A stretch of DNA of 64,000 bases, from positions 6,516 through 70,515 of the forward strand of contig JAEZZY010000044.1 of NCBI GenBank assembly GCA_023418315.1, in the 5' to 3' direction. The translations under genes were made by a program, and so were the position numbers. Below, one piece after another: positions 54,513 through 62,672 of this stretch (positions within the stretch are counted from its first letter, which is position 1; each line of letters begins with the position of its first letter). Source of the stretch: Bacteroidota bacterium. GTDB taxonomy: Bacteria; Bacteroidota; Bacteroidia; Chitinophagales; Chitinophagaceae. The notes beneath the pieces are model-generated. The model searched no databases. It saw only the letters and a program-made list of their open reading frames with translations, and was not told the origin of the DNA.

Positions 54513-54758
54513 ATGCTCATGTACACAATATATCATTTTAAATCGGTGGCAGACATCAATGCTGATATTTTGGAAGCCATTAAAATTGCTTTTAGAGGCA
54601 AAGCTGTCTCCATTACCGTAAAGGAAGAAGCCGAAGATGATGAGGACAGCATACCCGAATGGCAGATGCGTTTAGCCCTCAAAGAAATAGAAAATATAGA
54701 GCAGGGCGATACAGAACTCAAAAACTGGAGCGATGTAAAGAACAGCTTTAATTTTTAA
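54513..54758 (+). CDS. Antitoxin of a ParE/RelE-type pair
   Basis: The 81-residue (79 if the ATG at 54519 is used) protein is acidic (KEEAEDDEDSIPEWQMRLALKEIENIEQGDTELKNW) and has no DNA-binding motif I can name. The spacing to the ParE-like gene (6 bp) and its size make it the antitoxin. Such Bacteroidetes antitoxins carry a short N-terminal strand segment and a C-terminal helical toxin-binding tail, consistent here. It may autoregulate the operon. Confidence 0.75.
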   Translation: MLMYTIYHFKSVADINADILEAIKIAFRGKAVSITVKEEAEDDEDSIPEWQMRLALKEIENIEQGDTELKNWSDVKNSFNF

Positions 54759-54764
54759 ATCCTA

Positions 54765-55055
54765 ATGCCGTATTCTGTTGTTACTACTACCAATGCCAGA
54801 AGAGATATTCAGCAAGCCATTGACTGGGAAGAGGAAAGAAGTACCGGACTGGGCAAGCGTTTCTTTACAGACCTCAACCAACGCTTGGGCGATATTGCTG
54901 CCGTGCCCAAATTAGGCAGCGTTCGCTATCAAAACATCAGATGCACTCATGCCGAAACATTCCCATATCTTATTCACTATTTTGTGGATGATGACAAGCA
55001 GACCATATATATCCTCAGAGTGTTAAGTTTCAAAAGAAAACCTATTTGGAAATAA
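54765..55055 (+). CDS. RelE/ParE-family toxin
   Basis: The 96 residues fit the RelE/ParE fold: MPYSVVTTTNARRDIQQAIDWEEERSTGLGKRFFTDLNQRL as strand plus helical hairpin, LGSVRYQNIRCTHAETFPYLIHYFVDDDKQTIYILRVL as the beta-sheet core, and a basic tail SFKRKPIW. Toxins of this family either poison gyrase (ParE) or cleave mRNA at the ribosome (RelE); the subtype cannot be told. It is the second gene of a two-gene operon with the antitoxin, in an accessory stretch full of repeats. Confidence 0.87.
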   Translation: MPYSVVTTTNARRDIQQAIDWEEERSTGLGKRFFTDLNQRLGDIAAVPKLGSVRYQNIRCTHAETFPYLIHYFVDDDKQTIYILRVLSFKRKPIWK

Positions 55056-55239
55056 AATAGGCAATCAAACGTGCCTCCCGCTGAAAGTTAGTGAGAATAG
55101 AAATAGTAAAACCCGTTTCATTTTGTCGTGAATTTCAGTCTTTAAAATTGTGAGGGCATACTTAGCACCAACTCCCAGCCGGAAAACTACCATCAAATTT
55201 ACCACAAAGTTTTAAGCGGAGAACTGTCCTGTCGCTCTC

Positions 55240-55260
55240 GCAAAACTGCTTGTTGTGCGG
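55240..55260 (+). repeat. Cassette boundary arm, left of the 55.3-55.8 kb gene
   Basis: GCAAAACTGCTTGTTGTGCG here resembles the right arm GCAAAACCGCTTGTTGGCG of the palindrome at 55876-56012, and its GTTGTGCG (55252-55259) is the exact complement of CGCACAAC (55876-55883). No matching left arm was found upstream, so the element may be truncated. Confidence 0.6.
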
Positions 55261-55271
55261 TCGGCTTTTTG

Positions 55272-55829
55272 TCATGTTTTGTTTATTAGTTTCAGGGTTT
55301 TCAGGTCGTAAATTCCAATTTCATTTTTATCTGTCTTGTCGTACTTGCCATTGTTGTTTGTATCATAATGTCCTGTAATTACAATAGTTCCCGTTTTTCT
55401 GTTAACTACCCAAGTCCGAACAAATAGTTTGCTGTCTGTAAGTTGAGTTCTTTCTTTTCCGTCTGTTGATAAAATTATTATTTGTTTTGGGTCATTCCAG
55501 TCAATTCCTTTTTTTCCGTCTAAGTCAACCGTTTGAGCTGAAACAATAATTTTGTTAATCCCCAAGTCATCAATTTTCACTTGTTCAATTTTCTCGAAAT
55601 ATCCTTCGTTTGGAAAGTCAACTTGATTAGTCTGTCCGTTTTTTGTGTCAATGAAAAGTAAATAGCGGTTTTTAAGTCCGTCCATTTTACCCCAGTTTTC
55701 AATTGTTGCAATTACAAAATCAGTTCCTTCTATTTCTGTCAGTTTATTGAATTGCGTGTAGTTGTATTTGTCTTGCCCGAAAGCAGTTAAGGTTAGCAAA
55801 GTCAATGCAAAAGCTATAAGTCGTTTCAT
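55272..55829 (-). CDS. Small secreted protein in a cassette-like setting
   Basis: From MKRLIAFALTLLTLTAFGQ the product is 185 residues with a clear signal peptide; a frame 17 codons longer adds nothing family-like. The body is a set of short strands with KNGQTNQVDFPNEGYFEKIEQV and a DTNNNGKYDKTDKNEIG loop. The D-x-N-x-N-x-x-x-x-x-D pattern of the latter resembles a Ca2+-binding loop, and the surrounding VVNRKTGTIVITGHYD is common in Bacteroidetes WD40/PD40-like proteins. The gene lies between inverted cassette-like boundaries. Function unknown. Confidence 0.65.
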   Translation of the reverse strand: MKRLIAFALTLLTLTAFGQDKYNYTQFNKLTEIEGTDFVIATIENWGKMDGLKNRYLLFIDTKNGQTNQVDFPNEGYFEKIEQVKIDDLGINKIIVSAQTVDLDGKKGIDWNDPKQIIILSTDGKERTQLTDSKLFVRTWVVNRKTGTIVITGHYDTNNNGKYDKTDKNEIGIYDLKTLKLINKT

Positions 55830-55875
55830 TTTATCTTGATACTTTATGTTAGGGTAGCGTGTCGGTTTAAGCTGA

Positions 55876-56012
55876 CGCACAACGTCCGGCGGCTTTGCGA
55901 TGGTGCGGCAATAGTGAAACCGTCAGTTGAGTTTTGTACTAAAGTTAAATAGAATTACTGAAGTTGAGCCTTTGACTTTCAGCCGCACTATTGCAAAACC
56001 GCTTGTTGGCGG
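55876..56012. repeat. ~137-bp imperfect palindrome (attC-like)
   Basis: The arm 55889-55909 (GCGGCTTTGCGATGGTGCGG) pairs with 55982-56002 (GCCGCACTATTGCAAAACCG) with only G-T-type mismatches. The outer ends are CGCACAAC (55876) and GTTGGCG (56004). A long, imperfectly paired hairpin at the edge of a single-gene unit is the form of an integron attC site, although the canonical core GTTRRRY/RYYYAAC is not met. Confidence 0.6.
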
Positions 56013-56146
56013 TTCGTTCTTCTTCAACCATTCACAATCCCAATTATCTGTATTCATATTACTTCACAAAAAACCTTATCGCAATTTAATACACCTCCAT
56101 TATTTCAAAGAACTTTTATGCAATCAGAGATTGTTTTTCACTACGA

Positions 56147-56164
56147 CGTAGTCTGGAGACTACG
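56147..56164. repeat. Short hairpin CGTAGTC-TGGA-GACTACG
   Basis: Perfect 7-bp stem with a 4-base loop, similar in style to the GAGTC hairpins at 54.2-54.3 kb. It lies in the gap before the broken TPR gene, with no T-run. Confidence 0.5.
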
Positions 56165-56212
56165 CCGACCACTCTTTATTTTTTATGCATAGGAAACACT
56201 ACCACATTCCCT

Positions 56213-56821
56213 CTAATTGCAAAATGAGCTAATAAACCGTTTTCGATCAAAATCTTCAAATCTATTTTTCATACTCAGCACAAGGTTATTATTTGGATAT
56301 TTTTCGTATAATTTATTGAATTCTAATAAAGCTATTTCTTTCTCAGATGTAAACAATAATGTGTAAATCCGATTAACTTTTAAATTGAGACTATCGGGAT
56401 ACTTCGTAACTAACACATTATACGATTTCAAAACTTCATGATACAGTTCCTCTGCTGCTTTAAGCTGATTACTGCTTTCAAGTAAATGAGCCTTAATCAT
56501 TCTTAACTCTAAAGATGTCCCATTAATCGTTAATACCTTATTTATAACTTTTAAGGCTTCTAATTTTTTACCAAGTTGGCATAAGAAGCTCACTTTATTG
56601 CTATACGCGGTTGAATAATTAGGATCAGCTTCTATTGCTTCATCCAATATTTCTATTATTTTTTCTATGCTATCACTATTCGACAGATTGCGAACAGCCA
56701 TTGCCATAGCTACGTTATTAAGTTCTTTTGCTTTTTCTCTATTTATAGATTGAGACTTGCACGCAGTTACTGCTGTACAGCATACAAGTCCACTAAAAAT
56801 TATAAGCTTTCACTTTATCAT
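56213..56821 (-). pseudogene. TPR lipoprotein gene with a stop at codon 4
   Basis: From ATG at 56819-56821 the frame reads Met-Ile-Lys-stop (TGA, 56812-56810). It then continues without interruption as KLIIFSGLVCCTAVTACKSQ, a convincing lipoprotein signal with the lipobox VTAC, and on through an apparently intact TPR-like body (YSTAYSNKVSFLCQLGKKLEALKVINKVL, then LKAAEELYHEVLKSYNVL). The first ATG after the stop (56707) would remove the signal. Either the gene is inactivated by a point mutation in the fourth codon, or the read contains an error, or a non-canonical start rescues it. Confidence 0.65.
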
Positions 56822-56979
56822 AAATTCTATTTTGAAAACATATAAGGGGCTCTATAAAGAATGGGCACACTAAAGTTATAATGTATTTGTGAAGGACACT
56901 CAACACGGCGAAGCCTTAATGAAATTTTTACCATGGCGCTTTAGCTATATTTAATGATAACCACTTCCATCTACCCTTT

Positions 56980-57867
56980 TTAATAAAGCATAGCCACCGA
57001 CCCGCACACCGCCTTCAACAGCATCAGCCCATCTATCAGTATCAAATAATAGAGGATGGATTTGCGTTTGTGCATGGAATACGCCACCAGCATCATACAC
57101 AAAAGCGGGAGAGTATTCAGTAGCATCTTCATAGGCGAAAACTGATTGAAATATCCCCAAAATAATAAGCTCCCTAAGCCCGCCAGGCTCAAAGGCAATA
57201 AAATATAAAATATAGTGCGGCGCAGTCCGTGTTTCACCACAAATGTTTTGATGCTATGATTCGCATCCGATGCATAGTCCTTTATATCAAACATAATGCA
57301 CAACACGGCTATGAACATGAAATTTTTAAACAACAAAAGGAAGTTCATAATATGCAGAGCCGTGTCCGTACGCCGGATAATATCCGAAAAAATAATCGGA
57401 TATACATTCGTAACGCCCGCCCATACAAAGCCAATCACAAAGGGTTTCAGCCAGCCTATTTTCCGAAAGTTGAACTGTCGCCATGCTTTATAGCTGATAC
57501 CATAATACAATGCACCTACGAGGGGAAAGAGCAAAACCAACACCCATTGCCGGGTGGTGATAAACCTTATATCTTCCCATAGCTGCGCTATCATATACAA
57601 TCCCGCCACGGCAAGAATCACCAGAAGCAGGCATTGACTCCGTGCTACAAAACGGGCATTGCTACTGTACCAGTTGGTGCGCTCGTTGGTGCTGATAATT
57701 TTTACATCGGAAATATAGGCAAGGGTATAAAACCATACGGTAGCGCAAAAAATCAATACATAAAAATAAAACGGATTGAGCCCGTAGCCCTGTTGCAGAC
57801 TTGCTTCTACAGCCAACGCCGTAGCGCAAATGCCATAAAAATAATTACCGAAGAAAAAGGAGCGCAT
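56980..57867 (-). CDS. UbiA-like prenyltransferase-family membrane protein
   Basis: The 295 residues form about eight membrane helices with the weak UbiA pattern: FYTLAYISDVKIISTNERTNW carrying the first Asp-rich position (D-x-x-x-x-x-N) and MFDIKDYASDANHSIKTFVVKHG the second (D-x-x-D-x-x-x-D). This divergent UbiA group is common in Bacteroidetes and its substrate is unknown. In the same frame about 48 more codons upstream are open but lack an ATG; they read NKFHDRNSFCSFIPWN directly before MRSFFFG, which could be a real N-terminus from a rare start codon. I keep the ATG at 57867. Confidence 0.72.
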   Translation of the reverse strand: MRSFFFGNYFYGICATALAVEASLQQGYGLNPFYFYVLIFCATVWFYTLAYISDVKIISTNERTNWYSSNARFVARSQCLLLVILAVAGLYMIAQLWEDIRFITTRQWVLVLLFPLVGALYYGISYKAWRQFNFRKIGWLKPFVIGFVWAGVTNVYPIIFSDIIRRTDTALHIMNFLLLFKNFMFIAVLCIMFDIKDYASDANHSIKTFVVKHGLRRTIFYILLPLSLAGLGSLLFWGYFNQFSPMKMLLNTLPLLCMMLVAYSMHKRKSILYYLILIDGLMLLKAVCGSVAMLY

Positions 57868-58140
57868 ATTCCAGGGAATGAAGCTACAGAAACTATTTCG
57901 GTCGTGAAACTTGTTAAAGATTTTTGAAATAATACCTTGTAGATTTCTGTTTTTGAAGAAGGTATTCCGGATTTTATAGCGCAGGGAATCTTCATGGAGC
58001 GGGCATCAGCTTATTTTCCCTGTAAACTTTCTGCTTTTTGGTTTAAAATCAGTCATTTTCAAAATCCGAAAAAACAAGTAAGGCAGCTCCGTACAGCATA
58101 AAGAAGCCCAAGCCTAATCCCTACCTTTGCACCTGTTTTC
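57868..58140. other. Divergent gap between UbiA-like gene and feoB
   Basis: It contains the feoB -7 box (TACCTTTG, 58122-58129) and the open but ATG-less extension of the UbiA-like frame (57868-58011). No other gene is supported. Confidence 0.5.
58122..58129 (+). promoter_or_regulatory. -7 box of feoB
   Basis: TACCTTTG fits TAnnTTTG and ends 11 bp before the feoB ATG, giving an expected leader of about 8 nt. No TTG at -33 was seen. Confidence 0.5.
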
Positions 58141-60258
58141 ATGAAGCGCTTATACAAGATAGCACTGGTAGGCAACCCCAATAGCGGTAAAAGTTCATTG
58201 TTCAATGCGCTTACCGGGTTGAATCAAAAAGTGGGCAATTTCCCGGGTGTAACGGTGGATAAAAAAATCGGCATCAGCCGGATAGATGAAAAACTGAAAG
58301 CCGAAATCATAGACCTCCCCGGCACATACAGTCTCTATCCGAAAGCGGAAGACGAAAAAGTAACTTATGAAATCCTGCTCGACCGGCATCATGACGATCG
58401 TCCGGACCTCATCATTGTCATAGCCGATGCGTCGAACCTGAAAAGAAATCTCTTATTCTGCTCACAGATCATTGACCTGAAAATTCCCGTCATCATAGCC
58501 CTTACCATGAATGACCTGGCGCAGAAAAAAGGCATCATCATAGATACTGAAGGGCTGGAAAGGCTGATGCGCGTGCCGGTGGTAAGTATCAATCCCCGCA
58601 GGCAAAAAGGCATTATCCAGCTTAAAAAGAAAATAGCCGAGCAGCACGAACATCCTACACCCGTGCCGGCAGATGATTTTATAGACCTCCGCAAACTGAC
58701 CGGCGAATGGCTGGACGAGGTAAAAGAAATCTGTCAGTTGCAAAGCAACTACAACGCCTTGCATCTGGTGTGCAATCATGCTGAGCTCAGTTATCTGCAA
58801 ACCGCACAACGCATCCGAATCAGCAGCCTTGCAGGCGAGCATGACTTTCAAAAAGGAAAAGTGCAGGCGGAAGAAGTGATGCAACGCTACCACAAAATCA
58901 GCAGCATCATGCAGCAATGCGTGGTGGAAAGCAATCCGCTGAAGAAAGTACTCATTACCGACCGTATAGATAAAGTATTGTTGCATCCTCTATGGGGCAA
59001 TGTGATTTTGCTGCTTGTTTTGTTTCTCATGTTCCAAAGCATTTTCTGGTTAGCAGCCTATCCTATGGATTGGGTGGAGCAAGGCTTTAGCGCACTCAGC
59101 GGATGGCTGGCTACCGTAATGCCCGACAACTGGGTGCAAGACCTCTTGATAAACGGTGTGCTGGCAGGCATCAGCGGCATAGCGGTGTTTGTTCCGCAGA
59201 TTATGATCTTGTTTGGATTAATTACCTTCCTGGAAGATACCGGCTATATGGCACGCATCAGTTTCCTTACCGACCGCCTGATGCGCAGCGTAGGACTGAA
59301 CGGACGCTCCGTGATGCCACTGATAAGCGGGATGGCTTGTGCCGTACCGGCAGTGATGGCGGCACGTTCTATCCAAAACCGGAAAGAACGGTTGATCACC
59401 ATCTTGGTAACTCCGTTGATGAGCTGCTCCGCAAGGCTTCCTGTTTATACCATTCTCATAGGCTTAGTGATACCCGAAAAAAAAGTACTTTTCTTCAACC
59501 TTCAGGGGCTGGTACTAATGGGGTTATACCTGCTGGGCTTTTTTACCGCGCTGCTGGTATCGTTTGTGATGAGTAAAGTGGTGCAGATAAAAGAGCGTAC
59601 ATTCTTCCTGATGGAGCTGCCTACCTACCGTACGCCACGTTGGAAAAACGCCGGTATCACTATGGTAGAAAAAGCCAAGATATTTGTTACCGAAGCAGGT
59701 AAAGTTATCATGATTATTTCGCTGGTGTTATGGGTAATGGCAAGCTTCGGACCTCCATCCCGAATGCAGGCAATTCATGATAAATATGCGCAGCTCATAA
59801 ATGAAAATCCTGCTTCTGCCGAGGAACTGCAGACCGCCGCGCAACGCGAAAAACTGGAACATTCCTATATAGGTATCATCGGGCATGGTATCGAGCCGGT
59901 TATTCGTCCGCTGGGCTACGATTGGAAAATCGGAATCGCATTGCTCACCTCCTTTGCAGCCCGCGAGGTATTTGTAGGCACGATGGCCACGCTTTACAGC
60001 CTGAATGAAGAAACCGCAACCGATGCTACCCTGCGGGAGAAAATGCGGCTGGCACGCCGCAGCGACGGCACACCGGTTTACACCCTGGCAACGGGCGTTT
60101 CGCTGCTTATTTTTTACGCCTTTGCTATGCAGTGTATGAGTACCTTAGCCATAGTAAAAAGAGAAACCCGCTCCTGGAAATATCCTGTATTTCAGTTTGT
60201 CTATATGCTGGTGCTTGCCGCAGGCGGGGCATATATCGCTTATGCTTTGTTGAGTTGA
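58141..60258 (+). CDS. feoB: Ferrous iron transporter FeoB
   Basis: This 705-residue iron transporter has a GTPase domain (about 1-165: G1 GNPNSGKSSLFNALTG, G3 DLPGTYSL, and the G4-type TMND motif) and a helical GDI-like linker. The membrane part (from about residue 280) contains the gate motifs VMPLISGMACAVPAVMAARSI and LMSCSARLPVYTILIGL. It imports Fe2+ across the inner membrane. FeoA is neither fused nor adjacent, so it must be elsewhere or absent. It is driven by a near-leaderless promoter. Confidence 0.96.
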   Translation: MKRLYKIALVGNPNSGKSSLFNALTGLNQKVGNFPGVTVDKKIGISRIDEKLKAEIIDLPGTYSLYPKAEDEKVTYEILLDRHHDDRPDLIIVIADASNLKRNLLFCSQIIDLKIPVIIALTMNDLAQKKGIIIDTEGLERLMRVPVVSINPRRQKGIIQLKKKIAEQHEHPTPVPADDFIDLRKLTGEWLDEVKEICQLQSNYNALHLVCNHAELSYLQTAQRIRISSLAGEHDFQKGKVQAEEVMQRYHKISSIMQQCVVESNPLKKVLITDRIDKVLLHPLWGNVILLLVLFLMFQSIFWLAAYPMDWVEQGFSALSGWLATVMPDNWVQDLLINGVLAGISGIAVFVPQIMILFGLITFLEDTGYMARISFLTDRLMRSVGLNGRSVMPLISGMACAVPAVMAARSIQNRKERLITILVTPLMSCSARLPVYTILIGLVIPEKKVLFFNLQGLVLMGLYLLGFFTALLVSFVMSKVVQIKERTFFLMELPTYRTPRWKNAGITMVEKAKIFVTEAGKVIMIISLVLWVMASFGPPSRMQAIHDKYAQLINENPASAEELQTAAQREKLEHSYIGIIGHGIEPVIRPLGYDWKIGIALLTSFAAREVFVGTMATLYSLNEETATDATLREKMRLARRSDGTPVYTLATGVSLLIFYAFAMQCMSTLAIVKRETRSWKYPVFQFVYMLVLAAGGAYIAYALLS

Positions 60259-60350
60259 TGCAGAAAGCCCTATGCTTCGTGAGATGGTTTCTTCGTTCCT
60301 TCACTTTTCATGCGAAAATAGAGCGTGCAGTTTCATTGACTGTCCTGCCG

Positions 60351-61112
60351 CTATCCTACCCTCGGTTTAAATACCAGCGACAAGATTATATACAAACCCA
60401 TCACCACCAGGGAAGCGCCCCATCCCAGAAAAGGCACTGCGGCTATACCACCGCCTATAAGCAGGATACGCGGCAGCAGGTTTTTCATATCCCATTTTTC
60501 GGGAAGGAGTTTGAAGAAACGTAAACGGCACACCATCAGCCAGCAGAGCAATGCGATTACCGCATACAACAACCACGGCTTATAAAAATAGATAAATAAG
60601 GGATTTTGCCATTGCATCAACGGGAAGGTGGCTACAAACAAGCCGATGGCAGGCGTAGGCATCCCGATGAAATAATTTTTTTGTTCGGCGGAAGATTGGT
60701 TGAACATAGCCAGTCGCAATGCGGCAAAACAGGCTACCAGTAATGCAGGACTGATGAGGAATAGGCTCGTATCCATCGCCTCAGGCTCCGCCATATACGC
60801 GCTCCACAGCATTTTGAACAGGATAACCGCCGGCGCTACGCCAAAAGAAACCACATCTGCCAGGCTGTCTAAATCCTTGCCTATGGGCGAGTGGATATTA
60901 AGCGCACGGGCAGCGGCGCCATCCAGCATGTCAAACAAAGCGGCAAGGAAGATAAACAAAGCACCTATATAGGGTTGTTCTATAGCAGGCACTTCCAGGT
61001 AAGTAGTGGCATCAAAAGCAGTGGTGAAATTCTGCGCACCCAGGATATAGGTGATGGCAATGCAGCCGCAGAAGAGATTGGCAAGCGTGAGTATATTAGG
61101 AAGATGCTTCAT
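60351..61112 (-). CDS. pssA: CDP-diacylglycerol-serine O-phosphatidyltransferase
   Basis: From MKHLPNILTLANLFCGCIA the product is 253 residues; a frame 47 codons longer exists, but the family starts here. The CDP-alcohol phosphatidyltransferase motif D-x2-D-G-x2-A-R-x8-G-x3-D-x3-D is complete in LFDMLDGAAARALNIHSPIG and KDLDSLADVVSFG at about 75-110. About six membrane helices are visible. The enzyme makes phosphatidylserine, the precursor of phosphatidylethanolamine, at the inner membrane. It lies 147 bp behind dnaN on the same strand. Confidence 0.93.
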   Translation of the reverse strand: MKHLPNILTLANLFCGCIAITYILGAQNFTTAFDATTYLEVPAIEQPYIGALFIFLAALFDMLDGAAARALNIHSPIGKDLDSLADVVSFGVAPAVILFKMLWSAYMAEPEAMDTSLFLISPALLVACFAALRLAMFNQSSAEQKNYFIGMPTPAIGLFVATFPLMQWQNPLFIYFYKPWLLYAVIALLCWLMVCRLRFFKLLPEKWDMKNLLPRILLIGGGIAAVPFLGWGASLVVMGLYIILSLVFKPRVG

Positions 61113-61259
61113 GAGGAAGTCAAAAAAAATTAATAGTAAGTGTAGCGGGCAGCAAGTATAGGGAAGAATCGGTTTTGTTCTGCTACGATTCCTGATTACC
61201 ACCCTTAAAAAATTCCTGTAGCCGGTAAAAAAAACACAACGCTGCCTCTTCACAGGCGG

Positions 61260-62381
61260 CTACATTCCCGTCATCAGCGGCATCAGCAGCATCAGCAGGT
61301 CTTCATTTTCCGTTTTTTCCACCGGGCGGAAAATGCCGGCGCGTGTAGGAGTGCTCAGGTCCAGTTGCACCTCCTCGCCATACATATTCATCATCATTTC
61401 TATCATCAGCTTGGCGTTGAAGGCAATTTTCATATCCTCTCCGCTATACTGGCAGCTCAGTGTTTCTCTTCCTTCAAAAGAAAAATCCACATCCTGAGCG
61501 CTCATTTGCAAAGAGTTTCCGGTTATTTCCAGCACGATTTGGTTTGTGGTTTTATTGGCAAAAATATTGAGGCGGCGCAACGCACTGGTGAAGTCCGCTT
61601 TGTTTACAATCATTTTATAGGGATTATCGGCAGGAATCACTGCGCGGAAATCCGGAAATTTAGCATCAATTAACCGGCAGCTAAGGCTCAGGTTTTCACC
61701 GTTTACAAACAAATGGCTGGCATTATAGGAAAGTTGCAGTTGCGTATCATCGGCAGGCAAAGCGCTTCGCAGTTGTTGCAGCGGTTTTTTAGGCACTACA
61801 AACCCTGCTTTATCCGGGGCGCTTACATCGTTTCGTTTCAGATGTACCAAGCGATGTGCATCGGTGGCAACAAAATTCACGCAATCCGCATCCAGCTCAA
61901 AAAACACACCGGTCATAGCAGGGCGCAGGGTATCGGTGCTCACCGCAAAAAGCGTATTGTTAATGCTTTCTATCAGCCCTATAGCGCTGATGGAAAAAGA
62001 GGTTGTATCTGCAGGTGCGGGTTCTTTAGGGAAGTCGGTGGCTTTTTCGCCGCCTATTTTATACTTGCCCATGCTGCTGCTCATTTCAATGCTCAGGTCT
62101 TGCTCATTGATATTGAAGGTAACAGGCTGTTCGGGAAGATTTTTCAGATAGTCCAGCAATATTTTGGAAGGAATGCAAATGCTGCCGTCGCCTTGGGCTT
62201 CATTCACTTCCATTTGCACACGCATCATGGTTTCCAAGTCGGTAGAGGTAAGTGTGAGTGTATTTCCTTTCAGTTCAAAAAGAAAATCCTCTAAGATAGA
62301 AAGCACGGTGTTGGAGCTGATAACGCCGCTTATCTGCTGCAAATTTTTCAGTAATGCTGTGGAGGTTACGATAAAACGCAT
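61260..62381 (-). CDS. dnaN: DNA polymerase III beta sliding clamp
   Basis: The 373-residue clamp shows three repeated domains with the N-terminus MRFIVTSTALLKNLQQISGVISSNTVLSILE and the conserved GKYKIGGEKATDFP near 105. FEGRETLSCQYSGEDMKIAFNAKLM lies in the third domain, and MLMPLMTGM at the C-terminus. It encircles DNA to give polymerase processivity. It is not adjacent to dnaA, gyrB or recF, unlike the arrangement near many origins. A -7 box (TATCTTTG) lies 20 bp upstream. Confidence 0.96.
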   Translation of the reverse strand: MRFIVTSTALLKNLQQISGVISSNTVLSILEDFLFELKGNTLTLTSTDLETMMRVQMEVNEAQGDGSICIPSKILLDYLKNLPEQPVTFNINEQDLSIEMSSSMGKYKIGGEKATDFPKEPAPADTTSFSISAIGLIESINNTLFAVSTDTLRPAMTGVFFELDADCVNFVATDAHRLVHLKRNDVSAPDKAGFVVPKKPLQQLRSALPADDTQLQLSYNASHLFVNGENLSLSCRLIDAKFPDFRAVIPADNPYKMIVNKADFTSALRRLNIFANKTTNQIVLEITGNSLQMSAQDVDFSFEGRETLSCQYSGEDMKIAFNAKLMIEMMMNMYGEEVQLDLSTPTRAGIFRPVEKTENEDLLMLLMPLMTGM

Positions 62382-62400
62382 CGTTTCTGTTGGTTTGCAA

Positions 62401-62408
62401 CAAAGATA
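62401..62408 (-). promoter_or_regulatory. -7 box of dnaN
   Basis: TATCTTTG on the minus strand 19 bp before the dnaN ATG; expected leader about 16 nt. No clear TTG at -33. Confidence 0.5.
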
Positions 62409-62623
62409 GTTTTTTGGAGCGTTTTAAAAAGTTGTTTTCACCCGCAAAAAACCGGATGTGGATTAAATTGTTTTAAACTATAAACCACCCATAGAGGCAT
62501 TGATTCTATTTGATTGTCCCTCACGAAGCTATAATGAAGATAAAATTTTTCCATGTAACCGTTCTTGTGTCTTTGTTTCTGCCCGCTTCCCCTATACCAG
62601 TGGCAATTCCAACCCATTACTAT

Positions 62624-62631
62624 TACCTTTG
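62624..62631 (+). promoter_or_regulatory. -7 box of metH
   Basis: TACCTTTG fits TAnnTTTG 41 bp before the metH ATG; expected leader about 37 nt. No cobalamin-riboswitch-like structure was seen in the 62382-62672 gap. Confidence 0.45.
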
Positions 62632-62672
62632 CTATCTGTCTAATAGAATAACTACAACTGTTTAACAACAAC

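Noticed and set aside
62382..62672. Cobalamin riboswitch before metH
   Set aside because: The gap lacks the conserved B12-box and is mostly AT-rich sequence with a -7 box.
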